Positions 33,717-43,591 are shown, counted from the stretch's first letter. The stretch is DNA of 64,000 bases from Kaistella pullorum (GCF_014837035.1 NZ_JACSPS010000002.1:1-64000), one strand, 5' to 3'. The notes: generated from the letters alone by a model not told the origin. Translations and numbers: made by a program.

Positions 33717-35090
33717 ATGGAAAGCAAAAAGAAATTCTTTCTCGAGTGCTATGAGCTCGGTATCATCAAATTTGGTCGTTTCACCCTGAAAAGCGGTATT
33801 GAAAGTCCGTTCTATGTGGATTTGCGGCCGCTGGCCTCGGACCCGAAAATCTTGAAACGGCTTGCCAATTACCTTTTGGATATGCTGCCGCTCGATAATT
33901 TTGATTTGATCTGCGGTGTTCCGTATGCGGCGCTGCCTATGGCCACAGCAATGTCTTTGGAAAGTTATCTTCCGCTGATCATTAAACGAAAAGAAGCCAA
34001 AGAACACGGCACCAAAAAACTAATTGAAGGTATTTATAAAAAGGGACAAAATTGCCTGCTGGTAGAAGACGTAATCACCTCCGGCAAATCTTTGCTCGAA
34101 ACCATTCCGGAGATTGAAGACGAAGGCATCACAGTTTCTGATATTGTGGTGGTTCTCGACCGCGAACAGGGCGGAAAAGAGCTGTTGGAAGCTAAAGGAT
34201 ACCGTGTACATACCTTATTTACCATTTCTGAAGTCTGCAAAATGTTGCAGGAAGAAGAGCATCTTTGCGATGAGGATGTTTTAAGGATCAATGATTTTTT
34301 GCGCGGAAACCAAATTACTTTTAAGGAAGATGTGCGCCTGACTTACGAGCAGAAACTGGAAGTGGCGGAGCATTCTGTAGCTAAAAAGCTGCTGGAAACC
34401 GCTATTGCAAAAAATTCAAACCTGATCGCTTCGGCTGATGTGCTTACCACGCAGGAGTTGCTTGACTTGGCCGATAAAATCGGACCTCATATTGTCGCCC
34501 TGAAAACCCATATCGATATCATCACCGATTTTGACCCCGATACCACTATCCTTCCGCTCAAAGACCTCGCGGTGAAGCACAATTTCCTGCTGATGGAAGA
34601 CCGCAAATTTGCCGACATCGGTTATACGCAAGAGCTGCAGTTTTCGTACGGTATGTATAAGATTTCAAACTGGGCAGACTTTGTTACTTCCCACGTGATC
34701 GGCGGTTACGAATCTTTGGACTGTTTCCTTAATGTTGGTGTTGTCGCAATCCTCGGAATGTCTTCAAAAGGAACACTGACGGACAGAAACTATCACGAGC
34801 AGGCGCTGAAAGTAGCGCAGGATCATCCGAACGTAATCGGCGGTGTTTCGCAGAAGCAATTGCCGGAGAACCTTTTGCTGTTCACGCCGGGCATAAGTTT
34901 ATCTGATTCGGGTGACGGGAAAGGTCAGCAGTATCACTCACCGGAGCATGCGATAAAAAACCTCCGGACAGATTTCATCATCGTAGGTCGCGGCATTTAC
35001 AAATCCGATGACGCCGAAAGCGCTGCCTTACAATACAAACTGGCTGGCTGGAACGCTTATTTGGCAGAAACGGGTAAAAGTGCCAGGTAA
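33717..35090 (+). CDS. bifunctional orotate phosphoribosyltransferase / OMP decarboxylase
   Basis: This 457-residue fusion carries the last two steps of UMP synthesis. Residues 1-205 are OPRT, with the PRPP-binding loop LVEDVITSGKSL near residue 115 and KRKEAKEHGTKK. Residues 225-457 are OMP decarboxylase, with LKTHIDIITDF, the catalytic MEDRKFADIGYT, HVIGGYESL and a C-terminal GQQYHSPE ... IIVGRGIY block. The fusion order and these motifs resemble eukaryotic UMP synthase rather than the usual separate bacterial PyrE and PyrF. This enzyme alone would convert orotate to UMP. It is monocistronic. Confidence 0.93.
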   Translation: MESKKKFFLECYELGIIKFGRFTLKSGIESPFYVDLRPLASDPKILKRLANYLLDMLPLDNFDLICGVPYAALPMATAMSLESYLPLIIKRKEAKEHGTKKLIEGIYKKGQNCLLVEDVITSGKSLLETIPEIEDEGITVSDIVVVLDREQGGKELLEAKGYRVHTLFTISEVCKMLQEEEHLCDEDVLRINDFLRGNQITFKEDVRLTYEQKLEVAEHSVAKKLLETAIAKNSNLIASADVLTTQELLDLADKIGPHIVALKTHIDIITDFDPDTTILPLKDLAVKHNFLLMEDRKFADIGYTQELQFSYGMYKISNWADFVTSHVIGGYESLDCFLNVGVVAILGMSSKGTLTDRNYHEQALKVAQDHPNVIGGVSQKQLPENLLLFTPGISLSDSGDGKGQQYHSPEHAIKNLRTDFIIVGRGIYKSDDAESAALQYKLAGWNAYLAETGKSAR

Positions 35091-35177
35091 AAAGTAAAAA
35101 CAGCCCGTTGGGAGGTGTGTTCGAAGCTGTGCATATGGCGAAGAAATTCGCGTACGTGTTTTCATCTTCAAAAAGCG

Positions 35178-35185
35178 TAATTTTG
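35178..35185 (+). promoter_or_regulatory. TAnnTTTG -7 box for rRNA methyltransferase gene
   Basis: TAATTTTG lies 29 bp before the start codon at 35215 and matches the Bacteroidota -7 consensus. Confidence 0.5.
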
Positions 35186-35214
35186 CAGGCTATAATTTTA
35201 TTTAATCATTTTTA

Positions 35215-36420
35215 ATGGAACTCATTCACCGAAACCTACTCATTGGAATTCACGACGCACTGGAAGAAACATTTTTTCAGGACAGAAAATACGCCGACAA
35301 GGTCATTGAAAGGCTTTTGAAAGCCAACAGAAAGTGGGGCAGTGAAGACCGGAAAGTGGTTTCACAGATCTTCTATGATATCATCCGCTGGAAAAAACGC
35401 CTTGAGTATTACATGAGCGAAGGTGTGAAACCCAACAATATCTATAAAATGATTCTTACGTATTGCCTCTGGACCAAGACGCACTACAAAAAATTTGAAG
35501 AATTCGACGGTATTAAAATCGCGGACATCTTAAATAAACTTAAGAAGAATACAGTTCCTACAAAAGCCATTGAGCATTCGATCCCCGACTGGCTCGCTGA
35601 AACACTTGAAAAAGAACTTGGGCCAAAATGGGAACGTGAGATGAATGCGCTCAACGAGCAGGCGCCGACGATTCTGCGGGCCAATACCCTTAAAACATCC
35701 ACTAAAGAACTCATCTCTGACCTTAAAGATGAAAATGTAGAGAGTTTCCCAATCAAGAATTATCCGGACGCAATACAGCTTGAGGAAAAGAAAAATGTGT
35801 TTCTCACATCGGCTTTCAAAGACGGTTTGTTCGAGGTACAGGATGCCTCTTCACAAAAGATTGGTGAACTTTTAGACGTTCAGGAAGGTATGCGCGTCGT
35901 GGATGCGTGCGCGGGCGCGGGTGGAAAAACTTTGCATTTGGCGGCTCTGATGAAAAACAAAGGACAGATCATTGCGCTTGATATTTACGAATGGAAACTT
36001 GCAGAACTGAAACGCCGTGCAAAACGAGCCGGTGCACACAACATCGAAGCGCGCTTCATAGAGGATAATAAAGTCATCAAAAGACTTCACGAAAAGGCCG
36101 ACCGTGTGCTGATTGACGCGCCGTGTTCAGGTTTGGGCGTATTAAAAAGAAATCCCGATTCCAAATGGAAAATTGACCAGGATTTCATTGACCGTATTAA
36201 AAAAGAACAGCAGCAAATCCTGCAGGATTACAGCAAGATGCTGAAAAAAGGCGGAAAGATGGTTTACGCGACATGTTCTATTCTGCCAAGCGAAAATAAT
36301 GAGCAGGTAGAAACATTCTTGAAGGAAAATGAGGGCTTCAAACTGCTTAAAGAAGAAAAAGTAATGCCGAGCGAAGGTTTCGACGGCTTTTACATGGCGC
36401 TCATTGCCAGGAAAGCCTAA
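35215..36420 (+). CDS. RsmB/NOP2/Sun-family rRNA cytosine-C5 methyltransferase
   Basis: In this 401-residue protein the N-terminal NusB-like helical domain is followed by the SAM domain: DACAGAGGKTLHLA near residue 230, DAPCSGLGVLKRNPDSKW and YATCSILPSENNEQVE. The two cysteines in the PCS and TCS motifs are the catalytic pair of m5C methyltransferases. RsmB modifies 16S rRNA C967, the most likely target, though other NOL1/NOP2/Sun members differ only subtly. It ends in a clear hairpin terminator. Confidence 0.93.
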   Translation: MELIHRNLLIGIHDALEETFFQDRKYADKVIERLLKANRKWGSEDRKVVSQIFYDIIRWKKRLEYYMSEGVKPNNIYKMILTYCLWTKTHYKKFEEFDGIKIADILNKLKKNTVPTKAIEHSIPDWLAETLEKELGPKWEREMNALNEQAPTILRANTLKTSTKELISDLKDENVESFPIKNYPDAIQLEEKKNVFLTSAFKDGLFEVQDASSQKIGELLDVQEGMRVVDACAGAGGKTLHLAALMKNKGQIIALDIYEWKLAELKRRAKRAGAHNIEARFIEDNKVIKRLHEKADRVLIDAPCSGLGVLKRNPDSKWKIDQDFIDRIKKEQQQILQDYSKMLKKGGKMVYATCSILPSENNEQVETFLKENEGFKLLKEEKVMPSEGFDGFYMALIARKA

Positions 36421-36441
36421 AGGAATATTGTCGATAACAGA

Positions 36442-36475
36442 AGAAGCCATTTCAAATGCTGAAATGGCTTCTTTG
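36442..36475. terminator. bidirectional hairpin terminator
   Basis: AGAAGCCATTTCA (36442-36454) pairs perfectly with TGAAATGGCTTCT (36460-36472) around a 5-nt loop. It separates the convergent methyltransferase and type IX secreted protein genes. Confidence 0.9.
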
Positions 36476-36492
36476 TGTTTATTGATTTATAC

Positions 36493-39400
36493 CTATTTCT
36501 TGATGAATTTGGAATTTACAACTCCGTTTTCGGTATGGATAAGGATGAGGTAGGTTCCCTTGTTCAGTTGCGCGACGGAAACTTTCTTGTCTTTGCCGTC
36601 AGCGGTTTTCAACAGTCTTCCGCTCATATCGAAAATCTCGATTTTGGAAATTCTCTGTTTTGTATCGATATATAAGATATCGGAAGTCGGATTCGGATAC
36701 AGCGTGGTAACAAACGTCTTGTTTTCACCGGAGGCCAATACCGCAGACTGTGTGATTGCGATGGTTTTAGGTGAAACACCGCTGTCGCCGGAGACCAAAA
36801 CATTGGCCGTGCGGTTCACGCCTGTTGTATTGGTTTGCGCGGACATGATCAGTTTCGCATCACCGTTCCCCGAGATTGAATTCTTAAAGTCATGTTTCCC
36901 TGTTAAACTCAGGTAGGAAAGATTGAGCCAGCTGGTGTCGCTGTTTGCGGTCCAGTTGACATTGTTGATGATGTCAAACGAAAAAGTATTGGCATTATCC
37001 GGATTATTGCTGATTTCGAGATTGGTCAGCTCCAGATACTCTTTGGTCGGGGTGAGGTACTTGGTATCTAAGTTGCCGAAAGTAGCGATATAGAAATTGG
37101 ATGCCCGGTTGAAGTTTACCGGATAGTTTAAGATAGTACTGGCAGAGGTAAAACTTGAAACGTTTACTTTATCATTGCCGAACACCGAAAGCATGGGGTA
37201 GTTGTTCATACCGCTATCAACCACTTTGCTGTATTTAAGACTTCCGTCTGTATCCAGTTTCAGCAGTATTTTATTTCCGGTATTTGCATCAAAAAGATAC
37301 TCTGTGCCATTAACCGACATTTTATCCTTTACGTATCCATACATATAGATGTTTTTATTCTCATCCAAACTGATGTTTGTATAAGCTGAGGTGTTGGAGT
37401 TGTTGGAATGCAGGGGTATCTGCCACATTACACTTCCGTCCGTTTTTACTTTGGCTAGAAACGGAATGTGTGTTTCGGGCGAATACACTTTCGGAACTGC
37501 AGCCATATCCAGACCATTGAAATTGGTGTCCGTATTGCTGATGCTGTAATAGCTGCCCATTAAAATGAAATTTTCCCCGTCAAATACAATGTCGTTCGGC
37601 CATGAATACCCTGTAGAACCGGCAGGTTGGTTTGCGTAGAAATTTTTTCCCGCGGTCACGTTGCCGCTGCTGTTAAATTTTAACATGAGATGATCCATAT
37701 AATCTGGATTTGCAGGAATGGTAACACCGTCAAATACATAATTATTTCCCGTGTGATTGACTGGTTCTGTTAATAGATAAAGCGTATGCTGTGCGTCCAA
37801 AACAGGGAGTAAGGAATACGCACCAACATTCGGATAAGATTTGGAATACAGCAAATTTCCTGATGCCGAAAATTTCAATATAAATATATTGCCAGAAACA
37901 GTGCCCGACACGGTATTCCCATCCACTGTAAATGATTGATTGGTAATCCCGACCACATGTACATCGCCATTGCCGTCAGCTGTAATGGCAGCGCTGATAA
38001 TTGCCGCCTGTGCCGGAATGAGCTGTTTGCTCCACATGAAATGACCATCCTTATTGGTTTTGATGATCACTTTTGTGCTTATCAGCGCATTTTGGTTAAA
38101 GCTTGCCGTATTTCCTGCGGCATCAGTGAAAATAGAGGTGGCGCCGCTTGTGTTCGCCAGCATCAGCAGGTTGTCGTCTTTATCAACAGCTGCAAAATCA
38201 CTTGAAACGTTTAATTCCCGCGTCCCGGAGTCAGGATGGAACTGCGCATGCCACATCGGCAGTCCGTCTGCACGCAGCCTTGCGAAATGTCGTGCCGAGA
38301 CGCCGGAACCGTTATCTACCTGTTTTCCGAAGAAATTGGCTTTGCCTTCAACGACGGACGTAACAAACAGTTGGTCTTTTGATAAATTGAGATTTTGCTG
38401 AAAAACGTGCACAAGCGAGCCGGAAATTGAGTTTGTTTTCTCTTTTGACCAGATTGCTGCTCCGGATAATCCATCATGAACAGTCGTGCTGAAAAGTCTG
38501 GCTGTAACGATGGATAAGGAATAATTATTCCCCACGCTGCTTACCAGTCCGTTTGTGAAAGGCTGCAGGGCGGAGGGTGCGGCGCCCGAAGAGTTGAAAG
38601 ACAGCAACACTTTATACACATTGCCGCCTGTGGAGGACTGTGTTAATGTAGTCGTTGTCCCATTGGCATTGGTAAAAGTGTTAATGGTATTTCTACCGTC
38701 GAAATGATTGTCTGTGTAAATGACCCGGAAATTGCCTGTTGTCCCGTACGGTTTTACTGATGCGTGCGTTATACGGCTTTGTATACCGTAAATATAATCT
38801 GAGCTTAATGCTGAGGAAGTTTTGAAAAAAGCAACTGCACCCAGATTGGCATCGATCTTCGCCACGTAATTAAAAATTCTGTTATTTTCCTGAGAAGGGT
38901 TTGGATTGTACGTGTATCCATAGTTCGATGTTTCTGATATTAAGCTGGTGGAACCTTTGCTGAAACCTGAAAAGACCACTGCTCCGTCGGAAGAAATGGC
39001 AATGTCACTGACGTCTGTCCATCCCCCGAAATAGTTGGTGTCACTGTTGGCGGCTGCTTTCAAAGATGCAGTAAAGGAGCCACTTTTGTCTCCCTTAAGT
39101 ATAAATCCCGTTTTTGCGGGAATGGTCTCCGTGCCGGCCATCACGCCATTGTCAGTAGTTGCTCCCGCAAGGTACAGGCTGTTGTTCAGCAGAGCCACAG
39201 ATTTTACCTCGGTTTGGTTAAACTGGTTGTTGTACACGAGGTTTCCGTTGGTATCATTGATCCTGGCCACATAATTCTGATTGTAAACAATAAAAGTGTC
39301 AGTGCCGTCGGTTACACATTTTACCTTGGGGTACACCACATTGTGACCACCGGTTAACAGATTAACCCAGGCTGCGCTTCCGTTGCTGCTGATCTTCATT

Positions 39401-39846
39401 AAAAAAGAGGATGAGCTACCGGTAGCCGTGGCTGAAGTGCTTCCCGCAGTAATAGTGCCGCTAAACTGCCCGTAAACATACAGGTTTTCAGACGAATCAA
39501 CGCTGACGTACCGCGGTGTGATGATCCCGCCGTTTCCCGCATTAAAAGTTTTAAGCCACATATTACTTCCTGTGGATGCATTTGACTTTAAAATAAATAA
39601 ATCATCAACGCCTATGTTAGTGGCAGAAAGGCCGTCGACTCCAATCTCACCTGAATTGGCAGTACCTACATGGTAGGTGAAATTTGCAGTGGATTCTACA
39701 ATTGATAGTGCGCTTCCCTTGACCGTATTAAGCTGTACCAGTCTGGTGTTGGGCAGTGTAACTTGTGCATTAAGCACCGGTTGGGCGAGCAGCAGAGAGG
39801 CAACTGCATTCCGCAGGCATCTGCGAAGAAGTAAATTTGTTTTCAT
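36493..39846 (-). CDS. secreted beta-propeller protein with type IX sorting domain
   Basis: This is a 1117-residue exported protein. It has a signal peptide of about 27 residues (ending LLLAQPVLNAQ), then a long repetitive region with recurrent units like FILKxxASG, WLKTF and LLYSKSY resembling SBBP beta-propeller repeats. A BACON-like domain follows at about 955-1045 (FDIINNVNWTANSDTSWL ... TIAITQSA). The end is a type A T9SS sorting domain (LYPNPTSDILYID ... FDMSGRLL ... GTYLILI). It is transported across the outer membrane by the type IX system and anchored or released. Ligand or function is unknown. It is monocistronic. Confidence 0.92.
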   Translation of the reverse strand: MKTNLLLRRCLRNAVASLLLAQPVLNAQVTLPNTRLVQLNTVKGSALSIVESTANFTYHVGTANSGEIGVDGLSATNIGVDDLFILKSNASTGSNMWLKTFNAGNGGIITPRYVSVDSSENLYVYGQFSGTITAGSTSATATGSSSSFLMKISSNGSAAWVNLLTGGHNVVYPKVKCVTDGTDTFIVYNQNYVARINDTNGNLVYNNQFNQTEVKSVALLNNSLYLAGATTDNGVMAGTETIPAKTGFILKGDKSGSFTASLKAAANSDTNYFGGWTDVSDIAISSDGAVVFSGFSKGSTSLISETSNYGYTYNPNPSQENNRIFNYVAKIDANLGAVAFFKTSSALSSDYIYGIQSRITHASVKPYGTTGNFRVIYTDNHFDGRNTINTFTNANGTTTTLTQSSTGGNVYKVLLSFNSSGAAPSALQPFTNGLVSSVGNNYSLSIVTARLFSTTVHDGLSGAAIWSKEKTNSISGSLVHVFQQNLNLSKDQLFVTSVVEGKANFFGKQVDNGSGVSARHFARLRADGLPMWHAQFHPDSGTRELNVSSDFAAVDKDDNLLMLANTSGATSIFTDAAGNTASFNQNALISTKVIIKTNKDGHFMWSKQLIPAQAAIISAAITADGNGDVHVVGITNQSFTVDGNTVSGTVSGNIFILKFSASGNLLYSKSYPNVGAYSLLPVLDAQHTLYLLTEPVNHTGNNYVFDGVTIPANPDYMDHLMLKFNSSGNVTAGKNFYANQPAGSTGYSWPNDIVFDGENFILMGSYYSISNTDTNFNGLDMAAVPKVYSPETHIPFLAKVKTDGSVMWQIPLHSNNSNTSAYTNISLDENKNIYMYGYVKDKMSVNGTEYLFDANTGNKILLKLDTDGSLKYSKVVDSGMNNYPMLSVFGNDKVNVSSFTSASTILNYPVNFNRASNFYIATFGNLDTKYLTPTKEYLELTNLEISNNPDNANTFSFDIINNVNWTANSDTSWLNLSYLSLTGKHDFKNSISGNGDAKLIMSAQTNTTGVNRTANVLVSGDSGVSPKTIAITQSAVLASGENKTFVTTLYPNPTSDILYIDTKQRISKIEIFDMSGRLLKTADGKDKKVSVAQLNKGTYLILIHTENGVVNSKFIKK

Positions 39847-39993
39847 GATCGGTGTATTAGTTTAATGTAAATATAGTCTTAATATAATAAGCGGAAAAAT
39901 TTTAACCTTTTTCAGCAAAGTACGGTATTTTATTGAAAAGTTTTCTTTGTAAAAATTAATTGTAGGATGTTTTTCTTATAATGTAAAAAATTG

Positions 39994-40024
39994 TTTTGTT
40001 TTTTAAACTTTTGAGATAAGTTTG
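39994..40024 (+). promoter_or_regulatory. asnB promoter (TTTTG-N18-TAAGTTTG)
   Basis: A -33 like TTTTG at 39994-39998 is separated by 18 bp from TAAGTTTG at 40017-40024. Both elements and spacing match the Bacteroidota primary-sigma promoter. The start codon follows 48 bp downstream. Confidence 0.65.
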
Positions 40025-40072
40025 TAACCGACTTTTAACCATAAGCAAATATTTAATTAAAATTATAAACAA

Positions 40073-41743
40073 ATGTGCGGAATAGTATGTCTTTTAGATG
40101 CAAAACAGAAAACGGAAGCACTCCGTCCTCAAATATTAGAAATGTCTAAAAAAGTCCGTCATCGCGGACCGGACTGGAGCGGAATCTTTCAGGATGAAAA
40201 AGTAATTTTCTCCCACGAAAGACTCGCGATTGTAGATCCAACCTCGGGTAAACAGCCACTGTTTACGAAAGACCGAAAAGTGGTATTGGCGGTGAATGGC
40301 GAAATCTACAACCATCAGGAGCTGCGTGCGGAGTTTCCAGACTATGAATTTTTAACCCAGTCAGATTGCGAAATCATACTTGCTTTGTATCGCAGAGACG
40401 GCAAAGATTTTCTGGAGAAACTGAACGGGATTTTTGCATTTGCACTTTATGATATCGAAAACGGAATTTATCTCGTGGGCCGCGACCATATGGGCATTTG
40501 TCCACTTTATCAGGGTTGGGACAGGAACGGAAACTATTATGTAGCGTCCGAACTTAAAGCATTGGAAGGCGTCTGCAAGACAATTGAAACCTTCCTGCCC
40601 GGACATTTCCTTTACAGTTTAGACGGCTTTGAGCTGCAAAAATGGTATCATCGTGACTGGGAAGATTTTGAGAATGTAAAAGATAACGTGACGGATATTT
40701 CCGCCATCAGAAAAAGTTTGGAAGCCGCGGTTCACCGCCAGTTGATGAGTGACGTGCCGTATGGTGTCTTGCTTTCGGGTGGTTTGGATTCTTCCATTAT
40801 CGCGGCTGTTACAGCCAAATATGCGCGAAACAGAATCGAAAGTGGCGACACACAGGAGGCATGGTATCCAAGACTTCACAGTTTTGCGGTAGGACTGGAA
40901 GGTTCGCCCGATTTAGTTGCCGCTCAAAAAGCTGCTGATCACATTGGCTCTATTCACCACGAAGTTCATTTTACGGTTCAGGAAGGTCTGGATGCGGTGC
41001 GTGATGTAATTTATCATTTGGAGACTTACGATGTAACGACTGTTCGCGCATCGACGCCGATGTATTTGCTGGCGAGAGTCATCAAATCCATGGGGATAAA
41101 AATGGTGCTCTCAGGTGAAGGAAGTGACGAACTTTTCGGCGGCTATCTGTACTTCCATAAAGCACCGAATGCCAAAGAATTTCACGAAGAAACAGTGAGA
41201 AAACTAGGTAAGCTTCACCTGTACGACTGTCTGCGGGCCAATAAAGCCCTGATGAGCTGGGGAATTGAAGGCCGTGTTCCGTTCTTAGATAAAGAATTCA
41301 TGGATGTCGCAATGACGGTAAATCCTAAAGATAAAATGATCAATAAAGCCGAAGGAAAAATGGAAAAATGGGTTCTTCGGAAAGCCTTTGAAGATTTGTT
41401 GCCGGAATCCATTGCGTGGCGGCAGAAAGAACAGTTTTCAGACGGCGTGGGATATTTGTGGATTGATTCGCTGAAGGATTTAGCTGAAAAAGAAGTATCG
41501 GATGAAATGATGTCGAACGCACATTACCGTTTCCCGCTGAACACGCCTCAGAACAAAGAAGAATACCGCTACAGAATCATTTTTGAAGAACATTTTCCGA
41601 GTGAGACCGCTGCCGCAACAGTACCGTCTGTTCCTTCCGTCGCGTGTTCAACACCGATTGCCTTGGAATGGGATGAAGCTTTTAAGAAAATGAACGATCC
41701 GAGCGGCAGAGCAGTGGTGAGCGTGCATGAGGATAGTTATTAA
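40073..41743 (+). CDS. asnB: glutamine-hydrolysing asparagine synthase B
   Basis: The 556-residue enzyme makes asparagine from aspartate, glutamine and ATP. Cys2 in MCGIVCLLD is the glutaminase nucleophile after Met removal. RHRGPDWSG, NGEIYNHQELR and the synthase-domain PP-loop GVLLSGGLDSSI near residue 235 are present, as is LSGEGSDELFGGY. The length matches E. coli-type AsnB. A good promoter lies upstream and no clear terminator follows; instead there is a G/A-rich then C/A-rich repeat region. Confidence 0.96.
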   Translation: MCGIVCLLDAKQKTEALRPQILEMSKKVRHRGPDWSGIFQDEKVIFSHERLAIVDPTSGKQPLFTKDRKVVLAVNGEIYNHQELRAEFPDYEFLTQSDCEIILALYRRDGKDFLEKLNGIFAFALYDIENGIYLVGRDHMGICPLYQGWDRNGNYYVASELKALEGVCKTIETFLPGHFLYSLDGFELQKWYHRDWEDFENVKDNVTDISAIRKSLEAAVHRQLMSDVPYGVLLSGGLDSSIIAAVTAKYARNRIESGDTQEAWYPRLHSFAVGLEGSPDLVAAQKAADHIGSIHHEVHFTVQEGLDAVRDVIYHLETYDVTTVRASTPMYLLARVIKSMGIKMVLSGEGSDELFGGYLYFHKAPNAKEFHEETVRKLGKLHLYDCLRANKALMSWGIEGRVPFLDKEFMDVAMTVNPKDKMINKAEGKMEKWVLRKAFEDLLPESIAWRQKEQFSDGVGYLWIDSLKDLAEKEVSDEMMSNAHYRFPLNTPQNKEEYRYRIIFEEHFPSETAAATVPSVPSVACSTPIALEWDEAFKKMNDPSGRAVVSVHEDSY

Positions 41744-42018
41744 GGATGGAGTAGGGAGTAGGGAGTATTGAGTATAGAGTATGGAGTTTGAGAGATTGAG
41801 GGTTTGCGGGTCTGAGAGTTTGACAATTGGAGAGTGGAGGGTTTGACTGAAAGTGGATTTAAGTGTAGGATTTTAATATGTGGCAGTTTGGGTAATTAAG
41901 AACTGATTACCACTGTGATTTTTCTTAAAAACCTCAAATTCATCCACACAAACGCTCAACAACTCAAATACTCCAAACTCAACTACTCTCAAACCCCAAA
42001 CTCCCCAACTCCCACTTG
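41744..42018. repeat. degenerate GAGTTTGAG-type repeats in opposing orientation
   Basis: No gene is present in this 300-bp gap. About 41746-41860 is purine-rich on the plus strand, with repeated GGGAGTA, GAGTATxGAG and GAGTTTGAGAG units. About 41945-42016 is the pyrimidine-rich counterpart (CTCAAATACTCC, CTCAAACCCC). The second half reads as the same degenerate repeat inverted, so the transcript could fold back over about 270 nt. It may act as a terminator or be an expanded simple repeat. Confidence 0.6.
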
Positions 42019-42044
42019 GGTGTGCTTTTTGTTAGCTAAGCAAT

Positions 42045-43454
42045 ATGCCTAAGCTTTCCCAGACTTTTGACACGCCCACAAAGAAAATCCTGCCGTTCAT
42101 CCTTGCCACTGCCATTTTTATGCAGATGCTGGATTCCACAATCCTGAATACCTCGCTGCCCTCCATCGCGAAAGATCTGAATGAGTCACCACTCGATATG
42201 CAGAACGCGATTATCAGCTATGTTCTCACACTCGCTTTGTTCATGCCGGTCAGCGGATTTTTGGCCGATAAGTTCGGCACGCGCAAAGTCTTCATTTTCG
42301 CGATTGCCATCTTCAGCCTCGGATCAGCATTTTGTGCAGCTTCCCAAAGTCTGACACAACTTGTTATTTCACGCGTCGTACAGGGAATTGGCGGCAGTTT
42401 GATGACTCCGGTGGGGCGGCTTGCTTTAATAAAGACTTACGATAAAAACGAATTGGTGCAGGCCATGAACTTTGCCATTGTACCGGCGTTGATCGGTCCC
42501 GTGTTGGGACCGCTTGTAGGCGGCTATATGGTTGACTATCTGTCGTGGCACTGGATTTTTTTAATCAATATCCCGATAGGGGTGGCCGGAATTATCCTGA
42601 GTATTAAACACATGCCCGAATACCGCTCCCAAACCATTAAATTTGATTTTAAAGGATTTGTAATTTTTGCTTCAGCATCCCTGTTGCTTTCGGTTTCACT
42701 CGAGTGGCTGGGAAATGCTTCAAATATTACACCTGTATTGCTGATCTTTACGCTGGGCTTCGTGATGATCTACTACTATTACAGACATGCGAAGAAGACG
42801 GATAACCCAATATTTCCGTTGAATCTTTTTCAGGTGAGAACTTTCCGCGTCGGTATTTTGGGGAATCTTGCGACAAGGCTTGGCATTAGTTCAATACCAC
42901 TTTTGCTTCCGCTGATGATACAGATTGCGTATGATAAATCGGCAGTAGTTTCAGGCTGGATTGTCGCTCCAATGGCGCTCACCGCAATGTTCGGGAAGTC
43001 ATTTGTGCTGAAAATCCTGAACACAGTGGGTTACCGGCGCACTTTGATGGGTAATACTTTCATCATCGGATTCCTGATTTGCTGTTTTGCCATTCCGGGT
43101 ATTGAGACCAACATTATTTGGTTTGTACCAGTTATCGCGGTCCTCGGTTTTTTTAATTCCATACAATTTACAGCGATGAACACCATTACCATCGCAGATC
43201 TGCGCTCGTCACATACCAGCAGCGGAAATTCGCTTGTAGCCGTTAATCAGCAGCTTGCTATTGGTTTCGGAATCGCTTTTGGACTTATTGTTTTAAAACT
43301 TTTCGAAGCGAACACGATGGGGCAGACGGATCCGCACGCGGCTTTCCGCTACACTTTTCTGGTGGTTGGGCTTCTTACAATTTTGTCCGGATTTGTCTTT
43401 CGCAGATTGCATCACCGCGACGGCGATAATATGAAGACGGAAAATCTGCATTAG
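42045..43454 (+). CDS. MFS multidrug efflux transporter, DHA2 (EmrB/QacA) type
   Basis: This inner-membrane protein of 469 residues has about 13-14 helices. The MLDSTILNTSLPSIA segment in helix 1, motif A GFLADKFGTRKVF and motif C GPVLGPLVGGYMVDYLSWHWIFLINIP are diagnostic of the drug:H+ antiporter-2 family. It resembles MdtD-type members. No membrane-fusion partner (EmrA-like) or regulator is adjacent, so it probably works alone in the inner membrane. The substrate is unknown. Confidence 0.92.
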   Translation: MPKLSQTFDTPTKKILPFILATAIFMQMLDSTILNTSLPSIAKDLNESPLDMQNAIISYVLTLALFMPVSGFLADKFGTRKVFIFAIAIFSLGSAFCAASQSLTQLVISRVVQGIGGSLMTPVGRLALIKTYDKNELVQAMNFAIVPALIGPVLGPLVGGYMVDYLSWHWIFLINIPIGVAGIILSIKHMPEYRSQTIKFDFKGFVIFASASLLLSVSLEWLGNASNITPVLLIFTLGFVMIYYYYRHAKKTDNPIFPLNLFQVRTFRVGILGNLATRLGISSIPLLLPLMIQIAYDKSAVVSGWIVAPMALTAMFGKSFVLKILNTVGYRRTLMGNTFIIGFLICCFAIPGIETNIIWFVPVIAVLGFFNSIQFTAMNTITIADLRSSHTSSGNSLVAVNQQLAIGFGIAFGLIVLKLFEANTMGQTDPHAAFRYTFLVVGLLTILSGFVFRRLHHRDGDNMKTENLH

Positions 43455-43507
43455 GCAGTAATCAAGCATAATTAACCTAAATCAATGTGTTCCATCATTT
43501 CTTAGCG

Positions 43508-43515
43508 TAATTTTG
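43508..43515 (+). promoter_or_regulatory. TAnnTTTG -7 box for LLM oxidoreductase gene
   Basis: TAATTTTG lies 76 bp upstream of the start codon and matches the Bacteroidota -7 consensus. Confidence 0.45.
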
Positions 43516-43591
43516 AGATATAAATTAGCTGCATTTAAACAACGAAAAGCTAAGAAGTAAACCATTTAATAATGATTTAAAAATAAGAAAG

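Noticed and set aside
41744-42018. CRISPR array after asnB
   Set aside because: Units are degenerate, very short and without unique spacers of constant length; no cas genes are nearby.
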